A program made the translations under genes and the position numbers. From Diphasiastrum complanatum (lineage: Eukaryota; Streptophyta; Lycopodiopsida; Lycopodiales; Lycopodiaceae), in assembly GCA_029204225.1 (NCBI GenBank), contig CM055113.1, forward strand, positions 11,988,234-12,052,233: DNA of 64,000 nt, given 5' to 3'. Shown piece by piece: positions 1-13,291 of the stretch (positions are counted from its first letter, which is position 1; each line of letters opens with the position of its first letter). The notes beneath the pieces are model-generated. The model saw only the letters and a list, made by a program, of their open reading frames with translations. It had not been told where the DNA came from and searched no databases.

Positions 1-200
1 CAAAACTTGCTTGTCTACATAAACACAATTGAGCACATTGCCTAGCTTTGTTCTAGTTCAATCTAGTGTGGGTCGCACACAAAAGTGACCAAGGTTTTTG
101 ACAATGAACTTGTTCATTTTTAATGCTTTAACTGACATTCTAGGCAAGCCTATAAAAATCAAGTTGGGCATATACAATAAGATCACTCAACTTCACCTTG

Positions 201-620
201 GCAACATCGAAAATGTGTTTGCTCATGTTATATGCTTCGTTTATATAATATGCTTTTGAGTCATATCATGAGTAAACCCATAAACCATTAATTTGAAGAT
301 ATAAAGGTCAAACAACATTAGTTTGACACTTTTGGAAATGAATTTGTTCATTTCATAAGCTTTTGTTGTATCCTAAATAATACAAATCAAGTGGCGTGAG
401 TGTCTTACTCTAAAAACTTTGTTTGCTCATATAATATCTTGGAGTTGTATCCTCAAGCTTGAAAGGTATGCATATCAATCTATAGCATCAAGCAACTTGC
501 ACTTGCGATTAAGAATAAGTTTGCTATCACACCTCTCTCCTTTTTTTTCCTTTTTTCTTTTTTTCTCTTTGTATCAAAACTAAATCTTACAAAGTTACAA
601 AATGTCCATGAACAAAATAG
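201..620. repeat. Diverged long repeat, copy 1
   Basis: This segment shares an ordered series of short matches with 2461-2870: a phrase like TTTGTTCATTTxATA, then TTTGAGTTGxATC, then CAATCAACTTGCACTTG, then AAGAATAAGTTTGCT, then a TCT-rich run and CTTGTATCAAA. Order and spacing are kept, so the two are homologous, though heavily diverged. Within each copy the GTTCATTT...GAGT phrase recurs, suggesting an older tandem structure with a unit near 110 bp. Function unknown. Confidence 0.55.
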
Positions 621-2460
621 CAAATTATTAAAGTCTTTATCAAAAAAGGAAAAAACCATTGTTGATTTGTAAAAAATTACACTATTCCTAGTAATCTAGA
701 TAGAATATAGTAAAACAATTCAAAATGTGTGCCCATGTTTGTCTTAACATTACCAAGAGAGAGCATAATGTTGTTTTGAATCTATAACAAATGATGTTGC
801 TATACCCATTCTTTGAATATCTCCTATGAAGAGTAAAAAAAAATCCTCTCCAATATTGTATAATTGTAAAATTTCTCTTTGTTAATATATGCCCCAGCGC
901 TTACTTTCAAAAAAAAGAAAAAAAGAGTAGAAAAATTATTTCTTGGGTTGTTCCAAAAGTTGGATAGGCCTAATTTAATTCAAACATTCTATTTAACCTT
1001 TACATGGTAGAAACACCTATTTTTAATGATCTTCCAAAAGAAAAGCTTGGCTTTTTGGAGGTTTTTTCTTTGTGGGTTATTTAGTCTTTTCTTTCAATAC
1101 CTAGATTATTGTCTATGCCCCAAATCCTATTGAAGCTAGTAAGACTTGTTAGCCAATCAACTCAAAACTTTTGTTGTAGTTATGCATTTGGTTGACTATA
1201 AGGTTTGTGCTGCTCTAATGAAAATTGAAGAACTAGGTATATAGGACTTAGAAGTTTAATCAAATATGCTAATGAAAAAAAAAGATTAAATGTAGTCTAA
1301 GATCATTTTTGGATGTATTGGATATGAAAAGTTATTGACAATCCCAAAATAATTTTTAGGAAAAATAGGATGTTCTTAACTCAGGTAGCTATGTAGCTTC
1401 AAAGGTTCAAGTCCATTAGAAGGGTGTTATTACTTGTGAAAAGTTGTTATTTTGTATTAAAGGAATCAATAAAAATCTTATTTCTCTATACGTTACTTCA
1501 TAGGTTGATATGAATGATAAAAGCTAGATGAGGATTGACCTAGTGGTTACTCATGGTTTAGCCAAAAAAAAATCTCATTTCTGAGGTAGTTTCTTGATGG
1601 AGATTATAACAAGTTGTCCAAGATATGAAAACATGACAAACATACATATAGTTTGATATATACAATATATCCTACTATTAATTGGGCTTGGAGGTGAAAA
1701 TTTGCAAAGAATCCATAGAGTCTCAATCATAAGGATGTTTGTGTTAATCATCAAAAGTCAGGATTTTGTGCAAAGCTAGTGCAACTTCAAATGGAAAATG
1801 AAGGATGACTAGTTGAATCGGTTGGCCAAATTTGTACTGTTGAAGAAATGTAAGACTGATAAACTTAGTCGTTTTCATGGAAAATTATTGCCAAAGGCCT
1901 CTTGTTACTTTGAAAACCATTTTTGTTTCACACAATTTGATGTATGAATTCATATATTATTATGATTGCCTATTATCTTGAAGATGGGGGGTATTTTGTA
2001 TACTCTCGAAGCAAGTGTTATTGGCTACTTATGGTTTGTGCTTAGAAATTTTGCATGATAAGAAAATTAGAAATATATGAACATTTGTTGCTCAAAAATC
2101 AATGTAAGCATGCACCTACTATTGGTTGCACATAGCACGACTAGGAAACTTGTAGCATATGACCCACACTATGCATGCTGAAACTCTTGGTTGAAGACTT
2201 TAAAGTTGACTACATATCAAATTGCTCATTATCTTATTGTGTTGTATGAAATTCTAAGATAGGATAACAAATGAAACCTACTTTTCCTTCTTTTTTATGC
2301 TTAATGCTTATTAAATTGACTTAAATGCAACATGTACAATGTCATTACCTCTCAATGATATCAAGCATATATGTGTTTTATAGTTGATTCTAAGTAAAAC
2401 TGGGTTTATTTATTTGATGTTCTTTAAGTTGTATCTTGGGCGAGCCTATAAGGCATTAGA

Positions 2461-2870
2461 TTGAATTTATGCAAGTCAAGGTACTTGACCTTGTCTTCAC
2501 TAAAACGTTGTTCATTTTATATGCTTTGAGTGCTATTCTAGTTAAGCCAGAAGAGAAAAATTCATTTAAAACTATAAAGGTCCAATTGCTGCAACTTGAA
2601 AATTTTGAAAACGAGTTTTCACATAGTTTTGTTATTTTCTAAGTACACGGATCAGCAACTTGAACTTGGTACTTAGAAAATTATTTTTGTTCATTTGATA
2701 TCTTTGAGTTGCATCTTGACTCAAACTATAAAGTATGATTATGAATCTATAGAGTCAATCAACTTGCACTTGACAATGTCAAGAGTGAGTTTGCTCCCTT
2801 ATACATTACTTTTGTCTCTTGTATCAAAGCTACAAAATTTTCACAGAGGTACAAAAACATTTAAAAAATA
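2461..2870. repeat. Diverged long repeat, copy 2
   Basis: Same orientation as the copy at 201-620 and about 2.25 kb away. The clearest shared block runs from the TTTGTTCATTTGATATC phrase near 2690 to the TTTGTCTCTTGTATCAAAGC phrase near 2810. There is no coding potential. It could be an old segmental duplication or two decayed members of a dispersed repeat family. Confidence 0.55.
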
Positions 2871-4093
2871 GATTTTTTTTGTTTGGACATTAGAGTCCTT
2901 AGGTAACAAGGAGAACATGCTATTGATTTTTCCTACTCCCAAACACCTATCTTGCACATAGGCCAAGACATTTGGAAGTCGAAGGTAACTTATAGCAAAA
3001 TAGTTCTACTATGATGAAAATTAATGATTTTAAATTAATGTCATTTGTAGTAAACAAGATAAAATATATGAAAGCCATTTTCAATGTATGCAGATGGTTA
3101 TTAGTACATTGCTTGGATCTATAATAGTTGTTGTTGCAATCCACTTTTATAACATCTCATTTCATAAGTCTATTGACAATAGATTATGAGAGACCAACAT
3201 CTTTTTTTATTCCATAAATTATATACAAATATCAAAATTTGTGAGGTGATGGTATTGCATCTGTCTTTTTATAAAATTATATTTACACTTTTTTAATTCT
3301 AAGATATCAAACAAAAGATTGGGTCACAATGCCCAAAGTCTAAGTTGATTAAGTTTTGTTTAAGTCCTAAGTACTAGTCAAAGTCAAAGTGGTGGTATGT
3401 GGAGTGTGCTTCTTTGTGCACCTTAGATTTAGATGTGTTTCTTTTGAAGGGTTAGGAATATAATTTCTCCCTTCCATGAAGTAGCCAATAGAAGAAAAGG
3501 GGCAAGGGCCTCCCCAAGAATAAAAAGGAACCTCTTGCACTCCATTTTACATGCTAATAGAGGGGAGAAAATTCTATGTTGTTCGATTCTAAGAACGACA
3601 TGGAGTATTCTAGAATACGACAAGAGGCTTCTACAATAAGCCCAAACACTACATAACTGAAGTAGAGAGCTGGATATATTAGAAACAGGCGACCAGTTGG
3701 TCCAACATTGGGCCTTAGGCTAATAAATGCCATGCAGCACAATTATTCAGTAAAGTATTTTAAACTTAGCTTTTATAAAGTTCCTAAGTTAGGAAACACA
3801 AAGTGATCTTTGACGATCAAGATAGTGATCCTGATGGAACTTCAAGAGCCAACCACCATGAGGGGGCTCACCTCTCAAATCTATAAGAGGGAGCCATTTT
3901 CCTTGTATTTGCGCTCCTTCTACTCTTCCTTGTAAAAATTTGTTTGTTTTTCATTAAAAAAAAATTATTATTATTTTTAAAAAAAAAAAAGTGGGACACC
4001 ACACTTGTGCAACCCTTGCAACAATCTCTTACATCAAGACTACACTGCATTCCAGCCATGACTACCGAGTTTGTCTGATTAGCTTCATTTCAG

Positions 4094-4360
4094 ATGTTTC
4101 TTGATGAGACAGTTCAACAATATACCAGGCGACTGTGCAATTTGGTGAAAGACAATGATCTACTAAGCTCAGAGACCATAATGAAGAACTACTATATCAG
4201 ACTACTCAACAAGATCAAGTCCGGTATGAAAAAGTTTGCATCCTACACTTCACTGCCACAAATCTGTCAAGATGCGGTCATTATGGAGAATATTATCTTA
4301 AAAAGAAGAGTAGATCACTCCTATCCAAACGCAGAAATATCAAGTGGAAAATCAGAATAA
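4094..4360 (+). pseudogene. Gag-like retrotransposon fragment
   Basis: An open frame of 88 codons. The layout, an E-T-V-Q-x-Y-x-R-R helix, then a leucine-rich segment, then SLPQICQDAVIMEN, resembles the second half of the Ty3/gypsy gag (Retrotrans_gag) domain, where a 'sl.ea...A...E' helix closes the fold. No zinc knuckle or polyprotein follows in this frame. Next to it, on the opposite strand, begins another gypsy gag/protease remnant, so this is probably a separate short fragment. The resemblance is weak, and an unrelated chance frame is possible. Confidence 0.35.
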
Positions 4361-4565
4361 TCTGAACGTTCGACACTAGTCAAAGCAGACAAGGGAGGAA
4401 GGCTATGAATCATTTGGGAGTAGATCTATCAGATTTATTACATTTTTCCCTTGGGCTTGGTGGTTCTGGCTACCTTATCTAAATATCATTGGATAACCAG
4501 GTTTCTCACATTGTCTTATCCAGACCCTTCGCCAAAGAAACTATATACCTATGTTGACTAGGTGT

Positions 4566-5930
4566 TTATGGAAGCTGTAGTTTTTTGACTAGGGTGTAAT
4601 TGATGAAATTATGGGTTGCCCCATCATCCACCATTACTCTTATTAATTTTCCATGCATGCGTACTAGGTCATGAGGCCCAAAGCTGGAGGGTCTCCCTAG
4701 CATAGTAGTGGTCAACTGACAATGGTGCTCACGGTCTTCATGGAACACCTCTATTTCAGTAGCTTCCAAATCAGTGGAGAAACTCACGGTTTGAACTAGG
4801 TGTACTTGCTTGTTATATTTCTTTTTATAGAAGGGTCCTTTAGGGCATTGTCTAACTGTATGTCCTTTACCCATACAAACAAAACATAACCATTCTTGTT
4901 TTGCTTTTTCATAATCTTCAGTTTTTTATGGTTGAATGATTGTAGGGTTTCCGAAAACCTTCATTAGATTTATCAAATTTTTTTCGTTTAAAAAATTATT
5001 TCTTAAATGAGGAGGTTGACTGAGAAGTCTTGTCAGTGATAGATTGTTTGGCCTTTTGTCTGCCCAATGAGTCATCATAGATTTGGGCAAACTTAATAGC
5101 CTATTCAAGAGTAGTAGGTGAGTTACGCTGAACTTCCACCTTATACTTGTCTCAAAGCCCATGGACAAAGCCCCTGACTTTCTGATAGTCATCAACGTTT
5201 TTAAGTTTAAGGATAGATTTTCTATACTGTGATATATATTGAGTTAGGGATTTGTCCATGACTAACTTTTCTCAAGCCTCCCAAGCCCTATCAAGTTCAT
5301 TGGCCAGCAAGAACTCTGGTAGGTCGAAGGCTTCCTTGAAAGCCTTCCATGACTAGAGGGTCTGCCTAGTCTCCTGGAGGTTCAGCCACCATTTGTAGGC
5401 CATGAGACCTAGGGATAAGCTAGCTTCTAAGGCTTGTAAATGGTCTAGAGTTTGTTTCAATGCATATATGTTTGTCCATTTGCTAAGAAAGGTTTGAATA
5501 ATATCGGTATTTCTGTCCTTTTATTCTCCGTTAAAGATTGGTGAGTTCAAATCTCTAAATAAACTGGGATTTATTCTAGTATCTCCCGAAGGAGTAGGAA
5601 CTGCGGGAGGTACAGGTAACGGAGATACACTAGGTACTGAAACTAAGTACGGTGAAGCTTAAACTGGAGTGAGAGGAGTAGGAGGAGATACTAAGCTAGC
5701 AAACATGCTTTTAAGTTCTGCAAATGATTTTTCTTGTAGCGTTTCATGCTCTTTAAAGTTTGTTTTAGATTAGTTACCTCAGTTTCTAATTTCTAATATT
5801 GTTCTTTAGAAACAAAATCTTTAATACTAAACCTTTTCCTCTTGAAAACAAAAAGCTTTCTCTTCGGGCTCGTCAATGGCGTTTCCTAAGAAAATGAGAT
5901 TTTCCTCGGGAGTCGTCATGTCAATACTCG
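4566..5930 (-). pseudogene. Ty3/gypsy gag-protease remnant
   Basis: Read on the minus strand, this has a CCHC zinc knuckle (CFVCMGKGHTVRQC, C-x2-C-x4-H-x4-C, near 4853-4894) followed about 70 residues later by a retropepsin-like active site (DDGATHNFIN, near 4595-4630). Upstream lie stop-broken gag frames, including a 'W..F...F' gag-like stretch near 5100-5450 and an acidic N-terminus near 5930. Zinc knuckle then aspartic protease is the Ty3/gypsy order. Reverse transcriptase, RNase H and integrase are missing: the element stops at about 4566. Several in-frame stops make it inactive. The family assignment is good; the N-terminal limit is a guess. Confidence 0.75.
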
Positions 5931-7095
5931 TAGAAGGGTAGCAAAAACATAAAGCAAAGAAAAAGGAGCAAAGACTTAGCTTTGAGCGAAACACATGAAG
6001 AAATCAGAAGAATACCCCTCAGCCTTCAAACAATTGAGAATCTGAAAGTTTAAGCTTTTGCTCCCGCTTGTTAGAACAGTATAGGGTGATGGTTGCTAAG
6101 CTTGCATACAACATTTGACTTTTGTCCCTTTGGAAATATGGGTACTGGATCACCTTTAAATTTGATTGAGACCAAGTGTTCAAGTGAGTCAGTTGTTCGA
6201 GAGTATGGTAGACTCTCTATATGAGCATTTGTTTAGATGACACTTTGTGAGTCAAACCTAGTGGTTTGTTGGTGTGCTTGAGTGTGATTCAAGTACAGGG
6301 CAGCATGGACATGCATAACATTTTTTGGACACTCTAGACATTGCTACAGTTTGTATTTCTTTACTCCTATCACATTTGAGCTGAAGGGAGAGAGTTAGAA
6401 ATCAATTCTAATCTGATTCATTAGTGTAAGCTATAAATGTGATGATGTAATTACTGTACAGTTTATTTGGTTTACTATATATGGTTGTGATCGGGACGTA
6501 ACCCGTTAGGATATATTGATCGGGCACTGATCCTGTAGCCGACTACTTGGGTTAGCTGAGTAGCCACACATAGGAAAAATTAGCCTGTACAGAGTTATAT
6601 ACAGTACTTGCTATACTCAGGGGCATGTCTTGAGTTTGTCGCGGTCGATTTTGGCCATGTTGGGCCCGACAGGTGGTAGGCCAATTTTAGGACACCTGTC
6701 CTTTCATGTAGTTAGGGATTTCCTATATGTACAGTGTTCTTTGTAATATACATAGCTTTTGTTGTGCCATCTTTGAGAGCTTGTGAGGAGTAGCTATGGT
6801 AATTGTGTGATGTGATCTGCATATTGCACTAGATTCTATCAAAATTTCAACTTTTTTATATGTCCCTCGTGAAGGCCTACTTTTGATACAAATATTCTAA
6901 TCTAGTGATAGCTTGTTTTAAAAATGATGCTAATTTGGTATTCTAAGCAAGAATATGTAGAGATATACAATCTTCTCTAATATCCTAACCTCAGCATGGG
7001 GAGTATATTTGTATACATTCTTTTATTGATAAAACATGTTTTCAATCTATAAAAATATCTTCTCTTATAATACTTAATCTTAGTCAAAGGTTGCT
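5931..7095. other. Non-coding, possibly LTR-derived
   Basis: No frame is supported. The stretch near 6380-6840 has the feel of an LTR or its transcript (AAGGGAGAGAG before it, GC-richer blocks, CTTTGTAATATAC-type tails), but I could not find paired ends, a primer site or a duplication. It lies between the minus-strand gypsy gag and the plus-strand copia tail. Confidence 0.3.
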
Positions 7096-7330
7096 TTTGT
7101 GACAACTAGATTACAATTGCTTTATATGTTAATCTAAGGGATCATTCTCGGAGCAAGCACATTGAGAAAAAGTATCATTTTGTAAAGCAAGGTACTCGAA
7201 AGGGAGATTGTTCTAATCTTTTGTAGAATAGAGTTCATGACAATGGATATATATACTAAAGCATTATCATTCAACAATCATTCCAAGCTTAGTAGTATCC
7301 TCAACTTAATACCTCGATTTTTTATGAGTT
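7096..7330 (+). pseudogene. Copia RNase H C-terminal remnant
   Basis: Translation gives C-D-N followed about 15 codons later by a decayed R-S-K-H-I-E-K-K-Y-H-F-V-K motif, which is the end of the copia RNase H domain (CDN...RSKHIxxxYHFxR). Stops interrupt it. A polypurine tract (AAGGGGGAG, 7337-7345) and an LTR start directly after it, so this is the 3' end of a copia element whose 5' part is gone or unrecognisable. Confidence 0.7.
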
Positions 7331-7345
7331 CACATTAAGGGGGAG

Positions 7346-8143
7346 TGTTAGGAACATTCCTAAAATTTATTTGTAATGTGGAACTACTTTGCAGTTTTAC
7401 TCGCATTGTCGAGATAGTGGTGAAGGATTTGAGATCATTTATAGAAATACATGTATTGTCGACACATAGTGGAAATAATTGTCGAGGGTTATTGAATAAT
7501 GACTAAAGCAGATTTGATAGTGGAGTCTTATCCACTACATATTTCAGGTCCAATTCTGTAGCTCCATGTGGCACCTGCTAGGTGGATAACGACGCATCCC
7601 ATTAGGCCTGTGCCATCAACACTATAAATAGATTATTAGATCAGTTCATTTCAATAAGTTCAATTTTAGTAATTGTTCATCAGTATTCATTCTTCTTGTT
7701 CTCCTCTATATTTTGCCATAGGCATAGACTAATCATTAATAAGCTATCATGATTATAGCTTGTGTAAGAGTGAAATTTATAGCAAACTTAGATGCACTAT
7801 TATTATAGTGCAATCAAAGGAGACAACAGATGTTATCATTTTGCAATACATATTGCATTTAACAATTCGACACATGACTTATCTTGTTCTAGTGTTACTC
7901 TATTATTGAAGCTATTATGATCTGAGCTTTGAAAATCGACAAGAAAGTGATCTTTTTCTATCGTTCATTTTTCACACTCGTGAGTGATAATAAGTTGTGT
8001 TTATGGTAGTATCGAATTAGTTTTTTGTTATTACATTAACTATCATTTCTATTGTCCACTATCGACCTATCATTGTTGAATAGTTAATCGAACTATCGTT
8101 GTCAAATAGTTATTCGACAGAGATACAACTTATTTTTCCAACA
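7346..8143 (+). mobile_element. Copia 3' LTR
   Basis: It starts TGTTAGGAAC right after a polypurine tract and ends TTTTTCCAACA, giving TG...CA with short inverted ends. A TATA box (CTATAAATA, 7622-7630) lies about 280 bp inside, as expected of a plant LTR promoter. The upstream RNase H tail gives the orientation. The partner 5' LTR is not in the window, so identity between LTRs and a target duplication cannot be tested. Confidence 0.7.
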
Positions 8144-10440
8144 AATAGGAGGTTCAATTCTCTCCATTACAAGGCAAGCTTGACTCAATTTTTACATGAT
8201 GGTGACATATGTTAAATGGCCTTACTATATAAAAAATAGTTATAATAGATCAAAGTAGAGCCCTTGGTCCACTTGCCATGCAAAGCTATTCATAAATGAC
8301 CAAAAGTAGTCAAGAAAATCTTGCAGTTTTTACATTTCAAATTTTCATGACTATACTTTGCTTTGTGATCATTGAATTCTAGGATTAATTGCCAACAAAG
8401 TGAAATTGTTCAAAAATTTGAGACTAGTTTTGGGGTTTTTGTTGTCTACTAGTGCAAGCTCTAATGCTTGATTGATCGTTGTAATTGATTTATGATCTTA
8501 AGACCATTTATTTACACGTCTACAATTATGGTTCACAAAAATACACCATAATTGTCATGGTTAAACAAATCAAACATAAGTGTAGCTGGTTTGTGTATTA
8601 TAAAAGCAAACATAATGGTTAACTTTGACGATGGAGTAGGCAATGGGTAAGCAAATAAAAGTGACATGGAATCTTTTGAAATGATCACAATCCTTAAAAA
8701 GAGTGACAATTTTTGTGAATTTCACTTTGTCCAGAAAAGTGTTTCACAAAAAAAATCAAGCATTGTTAAAATACTACAAACTTTGAGAAAACCACTCAAA
8801 AATGAAAGAAAAAAGTCAGGTGAAAAGAATTAGTTTCTCAATAGTAAAATAATGTAAAATAAATAAATCGTATAAGAATTATATCAAAAAAGGTGTAAGT
8901 TTTATTTTTTATTTTTATTTTTTTGGCTTTATGAATCACTATTCTTCCAATAAGATAGTTGATATACATTACAGCATTTTCAAATTCTAAAATAACATTT
9001 TTTTAAATAAATTTCTTATTTCTTTTATCTTATCTCAATTGTCATTTAGTCCGTTCAAAAATAAAATTTTGAAATCTATGTTATATTTTTGAAATAAAAG
9101 CTTATAACAAAGGTTTGATTTTTTAATATATATTTATGGATCTTAAATTAATGGGAGGCAATACAACCACTTGTATGCGTATTGATGTAAGTTAGATTCT
9201 TCGTTATTGTGCAATAGGTTGCCATTGGAAATGAAAGATACCCACAACCAAATGAGCCATTTTTCTCTTTCTTTCTTTTTTTGAGATTTGGGGGTTGGGG
9301 GCAATTAAAGCATGTATTGAAAGAACATTGAAGATATTTATTCACTCAAACAAAATTGACATATTAAAGTAAAATTCTATTAAATGGTCACATGAATCCT
9401 CAAAATTAATCATAGAGGCATCATTTGACAAAAATATTGAAAATAGACGTAATTAATCTATCCATATCTTTGTGAGTGTTGTTTGAAAATTTTAATTTTT
9501 ATACATAAAGAGATTAAAAAATTATCTACACTTTCATCAAGATCGTATTTTAACTCGAGTGCTCATTGTAGGAATCAGTCAAGTACAATAATTAGAAAGA
9601 GAATTAGTCGTGTCATCTAGAATCGGTTTAGGGCTCGTACAAAATCGACGGAATTAGCCCAACCATTTGATGAGTGGATCTTGGGCCAATTGTATGCCCC
9701 AACGTTGGGAGTCTTTAGGGCATGTCATGCTTGTCTTCTTGGAATGGAATGGTATGCTAGATCAACCCTAATTTTTGCCAAAGCTATAAGATATTCTTTG
9801 AGCAGCTCTAGATGTTGCGTGAAGATTGTCTTATACCAATCTGGTTGAGGATGTAGAAGAGTGATAAAGTTTGTTGGTTCTAGCTTGTTGAGGTCCTCGA
9901 CATTTGTTGGTAATTGATAACCACCTCTTTCTTTGATATCTAAAAATGCTTTATAGAGTGGCCCTTTTTTTTTTGTCTCATAGTACAGTTAAAAATTTAC
10001 AAGAAGTCAAAAAATAATAGTATAGGGATATATACAAGAATATGTATGGGGTCTGTATGGAGTATTTATCTTGACGACTATTTCTAAGGCATAGATCACT
10101 CTACCAAAAAAATTCTAACTAGGGAATTGATTAACGACCTACCTAGATGAGACTTTCTAAACCTAGAAGTTTTAAGGGTTGACTAACATACCTTAATCTA
10201 TCTAATTATCCTAACTGATCATAACATCTACCTACGTGCTTATTGTCAAATCCTAATTAGCAAGACCTCCTATATTATCAATCTCTATGCAATTAAACAT
10301 GAATGGTCCTAAGCTGACTAAACTGATTAACCTAGGCTATAGAGTTGAACTAATTCTACCTCTTAACCTATCTAATTCTAAAGAGAATCTTAGTCTACCT
10401 AAACTAGGCTTACCTAACATTAAGACTTAATTATCTAGCC
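8144..10440. other. AT-rich gene-free DNA
   Basis: No gene, RNA or transposon domain is recognised. Open frames are short and come from homopolymer-rich sequence. From about 9960 to 10430 the sequence is rich in CCTAACTA/CTAACCTA-type words without a clear period. Confidence 0.5.
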
Positions 10441-10459
10441 TTTAAACAAAAACCGGAAA

Positions 10460-10485
10460 GGGGGGGGGGGGGGGGGGGGGGGGGG
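10460..10485 (+). repeat. 26-base poly-G run
   Basis: A pure run of 26 G bases. It could form G-quadruplexes, and its true length is uncertain because long homopolymers are often miscounted in sequencing. It directly precedes the GAGTAA-rich repeat. Confidence 0.9.
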
Positions 10486-10486
10486 A

Positions 10487-10931
10487 GATGAGTAAAGAGG
10501 GAGAGTAAGAAAAAACTAAGTTTTTTTTTTTCCAACCAAGTAATACCGTGAGTAAACCGATGAGTAATTATTTTGTAGGAGAAGGCCAACGAAGTTTGTG
10601 GAAAAAAACGCGAGTAAATATGGTGCAAAATAAGTGAGAAATCTCAAATCTCGAGTAATAGGCCGAGTAATATTTGTTTTCAAAAATTATTTTTTTTTAT
10701 CCGTGCAATTAATGCCGCTAGTAAAAGCACGAGTAAAACGGCGAGTATATTATTTGATAGGAGAAGGCCAACAGAGTTTGTGGGAAAAAGAGCGAGTAAG
10801 AATGCTGCAAATAAGCAAGAAATCTCAAAAATTCAAGAGCGAGTAATAGACAAGTAATCAACTTTACTCACCAAGGTGTGTCCTCTAATAGATCTTGCCA
10901 TGTACTTCGCACTATGAAAGTGGCGAGTAAA
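10487..10931. repeat. GAGTAA-studded tandem repeat
   Basis: I count 11 exact GAGTAA words on the plus strand in 445 bp, usually in the context (g/c)GAGTAA. Two long units align: about 10568-10690 and 10750-10860 (period near 182), sharing the block TAGGAGAAGGCCAAC, then AGTTTGTGG, then GCGAGTAA, then GAAATCTCAAA, then GAGTAATAG. The words are spread through both units. No protein or RNA family is recognised. Confidence 0.7.
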
Positions 10932-10966
10932 AACAACAAGAGAAAAAAGTAAATAACAAAAATATC

Positions 10967-12150
10967 TTATTTTCCATAGCAAAATGGAGTTGTAGAACAA
11001 AAAAACAAATTTATTGTTGAGATATCCTGGGCAATGCTGAATAGTAAAGGTTTGCCAAATACCTTTTGGACAGAATGTGAAACTTCACACATGTGGGAAT
11101 GCCCTAAAGTGTAAAATTGATCTCCTAAGCAAAGCTTTTGCACTATAGGTCTTCTATTGATTGAAATCCAAGGTCAATTGATGAAATCTAAGGCAAAGAG
11201 GCAAAGTTACATGCATACATTTATAACCAAAGTAGTTTCACACGTGTGGAAACATGTACTACTGAAAATAAGTCCCAAAAAGCTCCTCTCCTCAGGTAGA
11301 GAGAGAAACCACCACTTTTGGTGAAGGGTAGAGAGAGAAATACACTCAAAATTGATGAATCTCCAAATTGACTCAAAAACTCACATTAGATTATGATAGA
11401 AAATCAATGTACATATAGAACTCGTGGAGATCCATGCTTCAATCCTATCTTTTCTAAGGCCTCTAACATCCTATTGGATGAGTGACTTCACATCATTTGA
11501 TTTTGATTGGGCCCTTCTACCAATTTTCTCACTTATGATTGGACCCTTTAACTTTTGCCACCACATAGGGTGCATCACTCATCAAACCTAAACTTGACAT
11601 GTGTAAGCAACCTAACTAGCTCGAGTTACATCACAATTGAATTTTGGCCTAATCATGACAAAACATGTGTACTTGACCATTTGACCTCTAAAGCCAAAAT
11701 TGGCCCTATCAAAATTCTACACCAAGATGCTTGATACAAAATCTTTATGATACCCCTTAAGTCAACATGACTAAACTATTTTTACTTTTTCTACATGTGG
11801 GAACATTCACCACACATGTGATATTTTTTCACAAACTAGAAATACACAAATATCCAAGATAAATTTTGACAAATTTTCACACAGAAGCTTGTAGCACAAC
11901 AACTCACATCGTGAATCGGTCTTTTATTAGAAAGAAACCTAATATTTTTCAATTGAGAGTATTTTGTTGTGATGCTTACGCACATATTATTGATGAGAAA
12001 CAAAGAAAATTGAATGCAAACGCTGTCAAGTATATTTTCTTGGCTATAACAAGAAGCCACGGCATACAAGATGTATGACATGAATGCACGAAAGCTTATG
12101 GCTTCTAGTCATGCTACATTTGATGAGATGATGAATAAATTGGAGTGATT
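10967..12150 (+). pseudogene. Copia integrase remnant, split
   Basis: The first part (10967-11075) translates to the end of a copia integrase core: QNGVVEQKN, then AMLNSKGLPNTFW. The frame resumes at 11882 with the next segment (ACSTTTHIVNR, then LRVFCCDAYAHI, then an RxLNANA motif). The same order is found uninterrupted at 40440-40870, so these are two members of one family. An 806-bp insertion with a 5-bp duplication separates the halves. Several codons are lost after HIVNR and stops appear near 12076. The catalytic Glu lies in the first part (VVEQKN). Confidence 0.85.
11076..11881. mobile_element. Solo LTR with 5-bp duplication
   Basis: The 806-bp insertion begins TGTGAAACTTCACACATG and ends AAATTTTCACA. 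The termini TGTGAAA and TTTTCACA are inverted copies with canonical TG...CA. The flanks are both CAGAA (11071-11075 and 11882-11886), and the homologous uninterrupted copy near 40565 has a single TAGAA at this point. There is no internal coding region, so this is a solo LTR left by recombination of an LTR retrotransposon. It carries CACACATGTG and CACACGTGTG palindromes like other LTRs in the window. Orientation is not certain. Confidence 0.9.
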
Positions 12151-12165
12151 GTTGAATCTTTTGAT

Positions 12166-13291
<1,126 letters not shown>

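Larger units (their letters stand above)
1..4090. other. AT-rich gene-free DNA
   Basis: No coding region is supported in this stretch; open frames are short, unrelated to families I know and rich in low-complexity residues. It holds two diverged copies of one long repeat (listed separately) and poly-A/poly-T runs near 541-570 and 3951-3990. The composition suggests old decayed transposon sequence, but no ends or domains are recognisable. Confidence 0.6.

Noticed and set aside
6380-6850. Candidate LTR between gypsy gag and copia tail
   Set aside because: No paired terminus, primer site or duplication could be identified, so it is only noted as possible.
9148-9345. Short minus-strand frame near 9.2 kb
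   Set aside because: Lysine-rich low-complexity translation of AT-rich DNA with no motif or context.
10431-10628. Frame with a Pro run on the minus strand
   Set aside because: The Pro run is the complement of the poly-G tract; the rest has no family resemblance.
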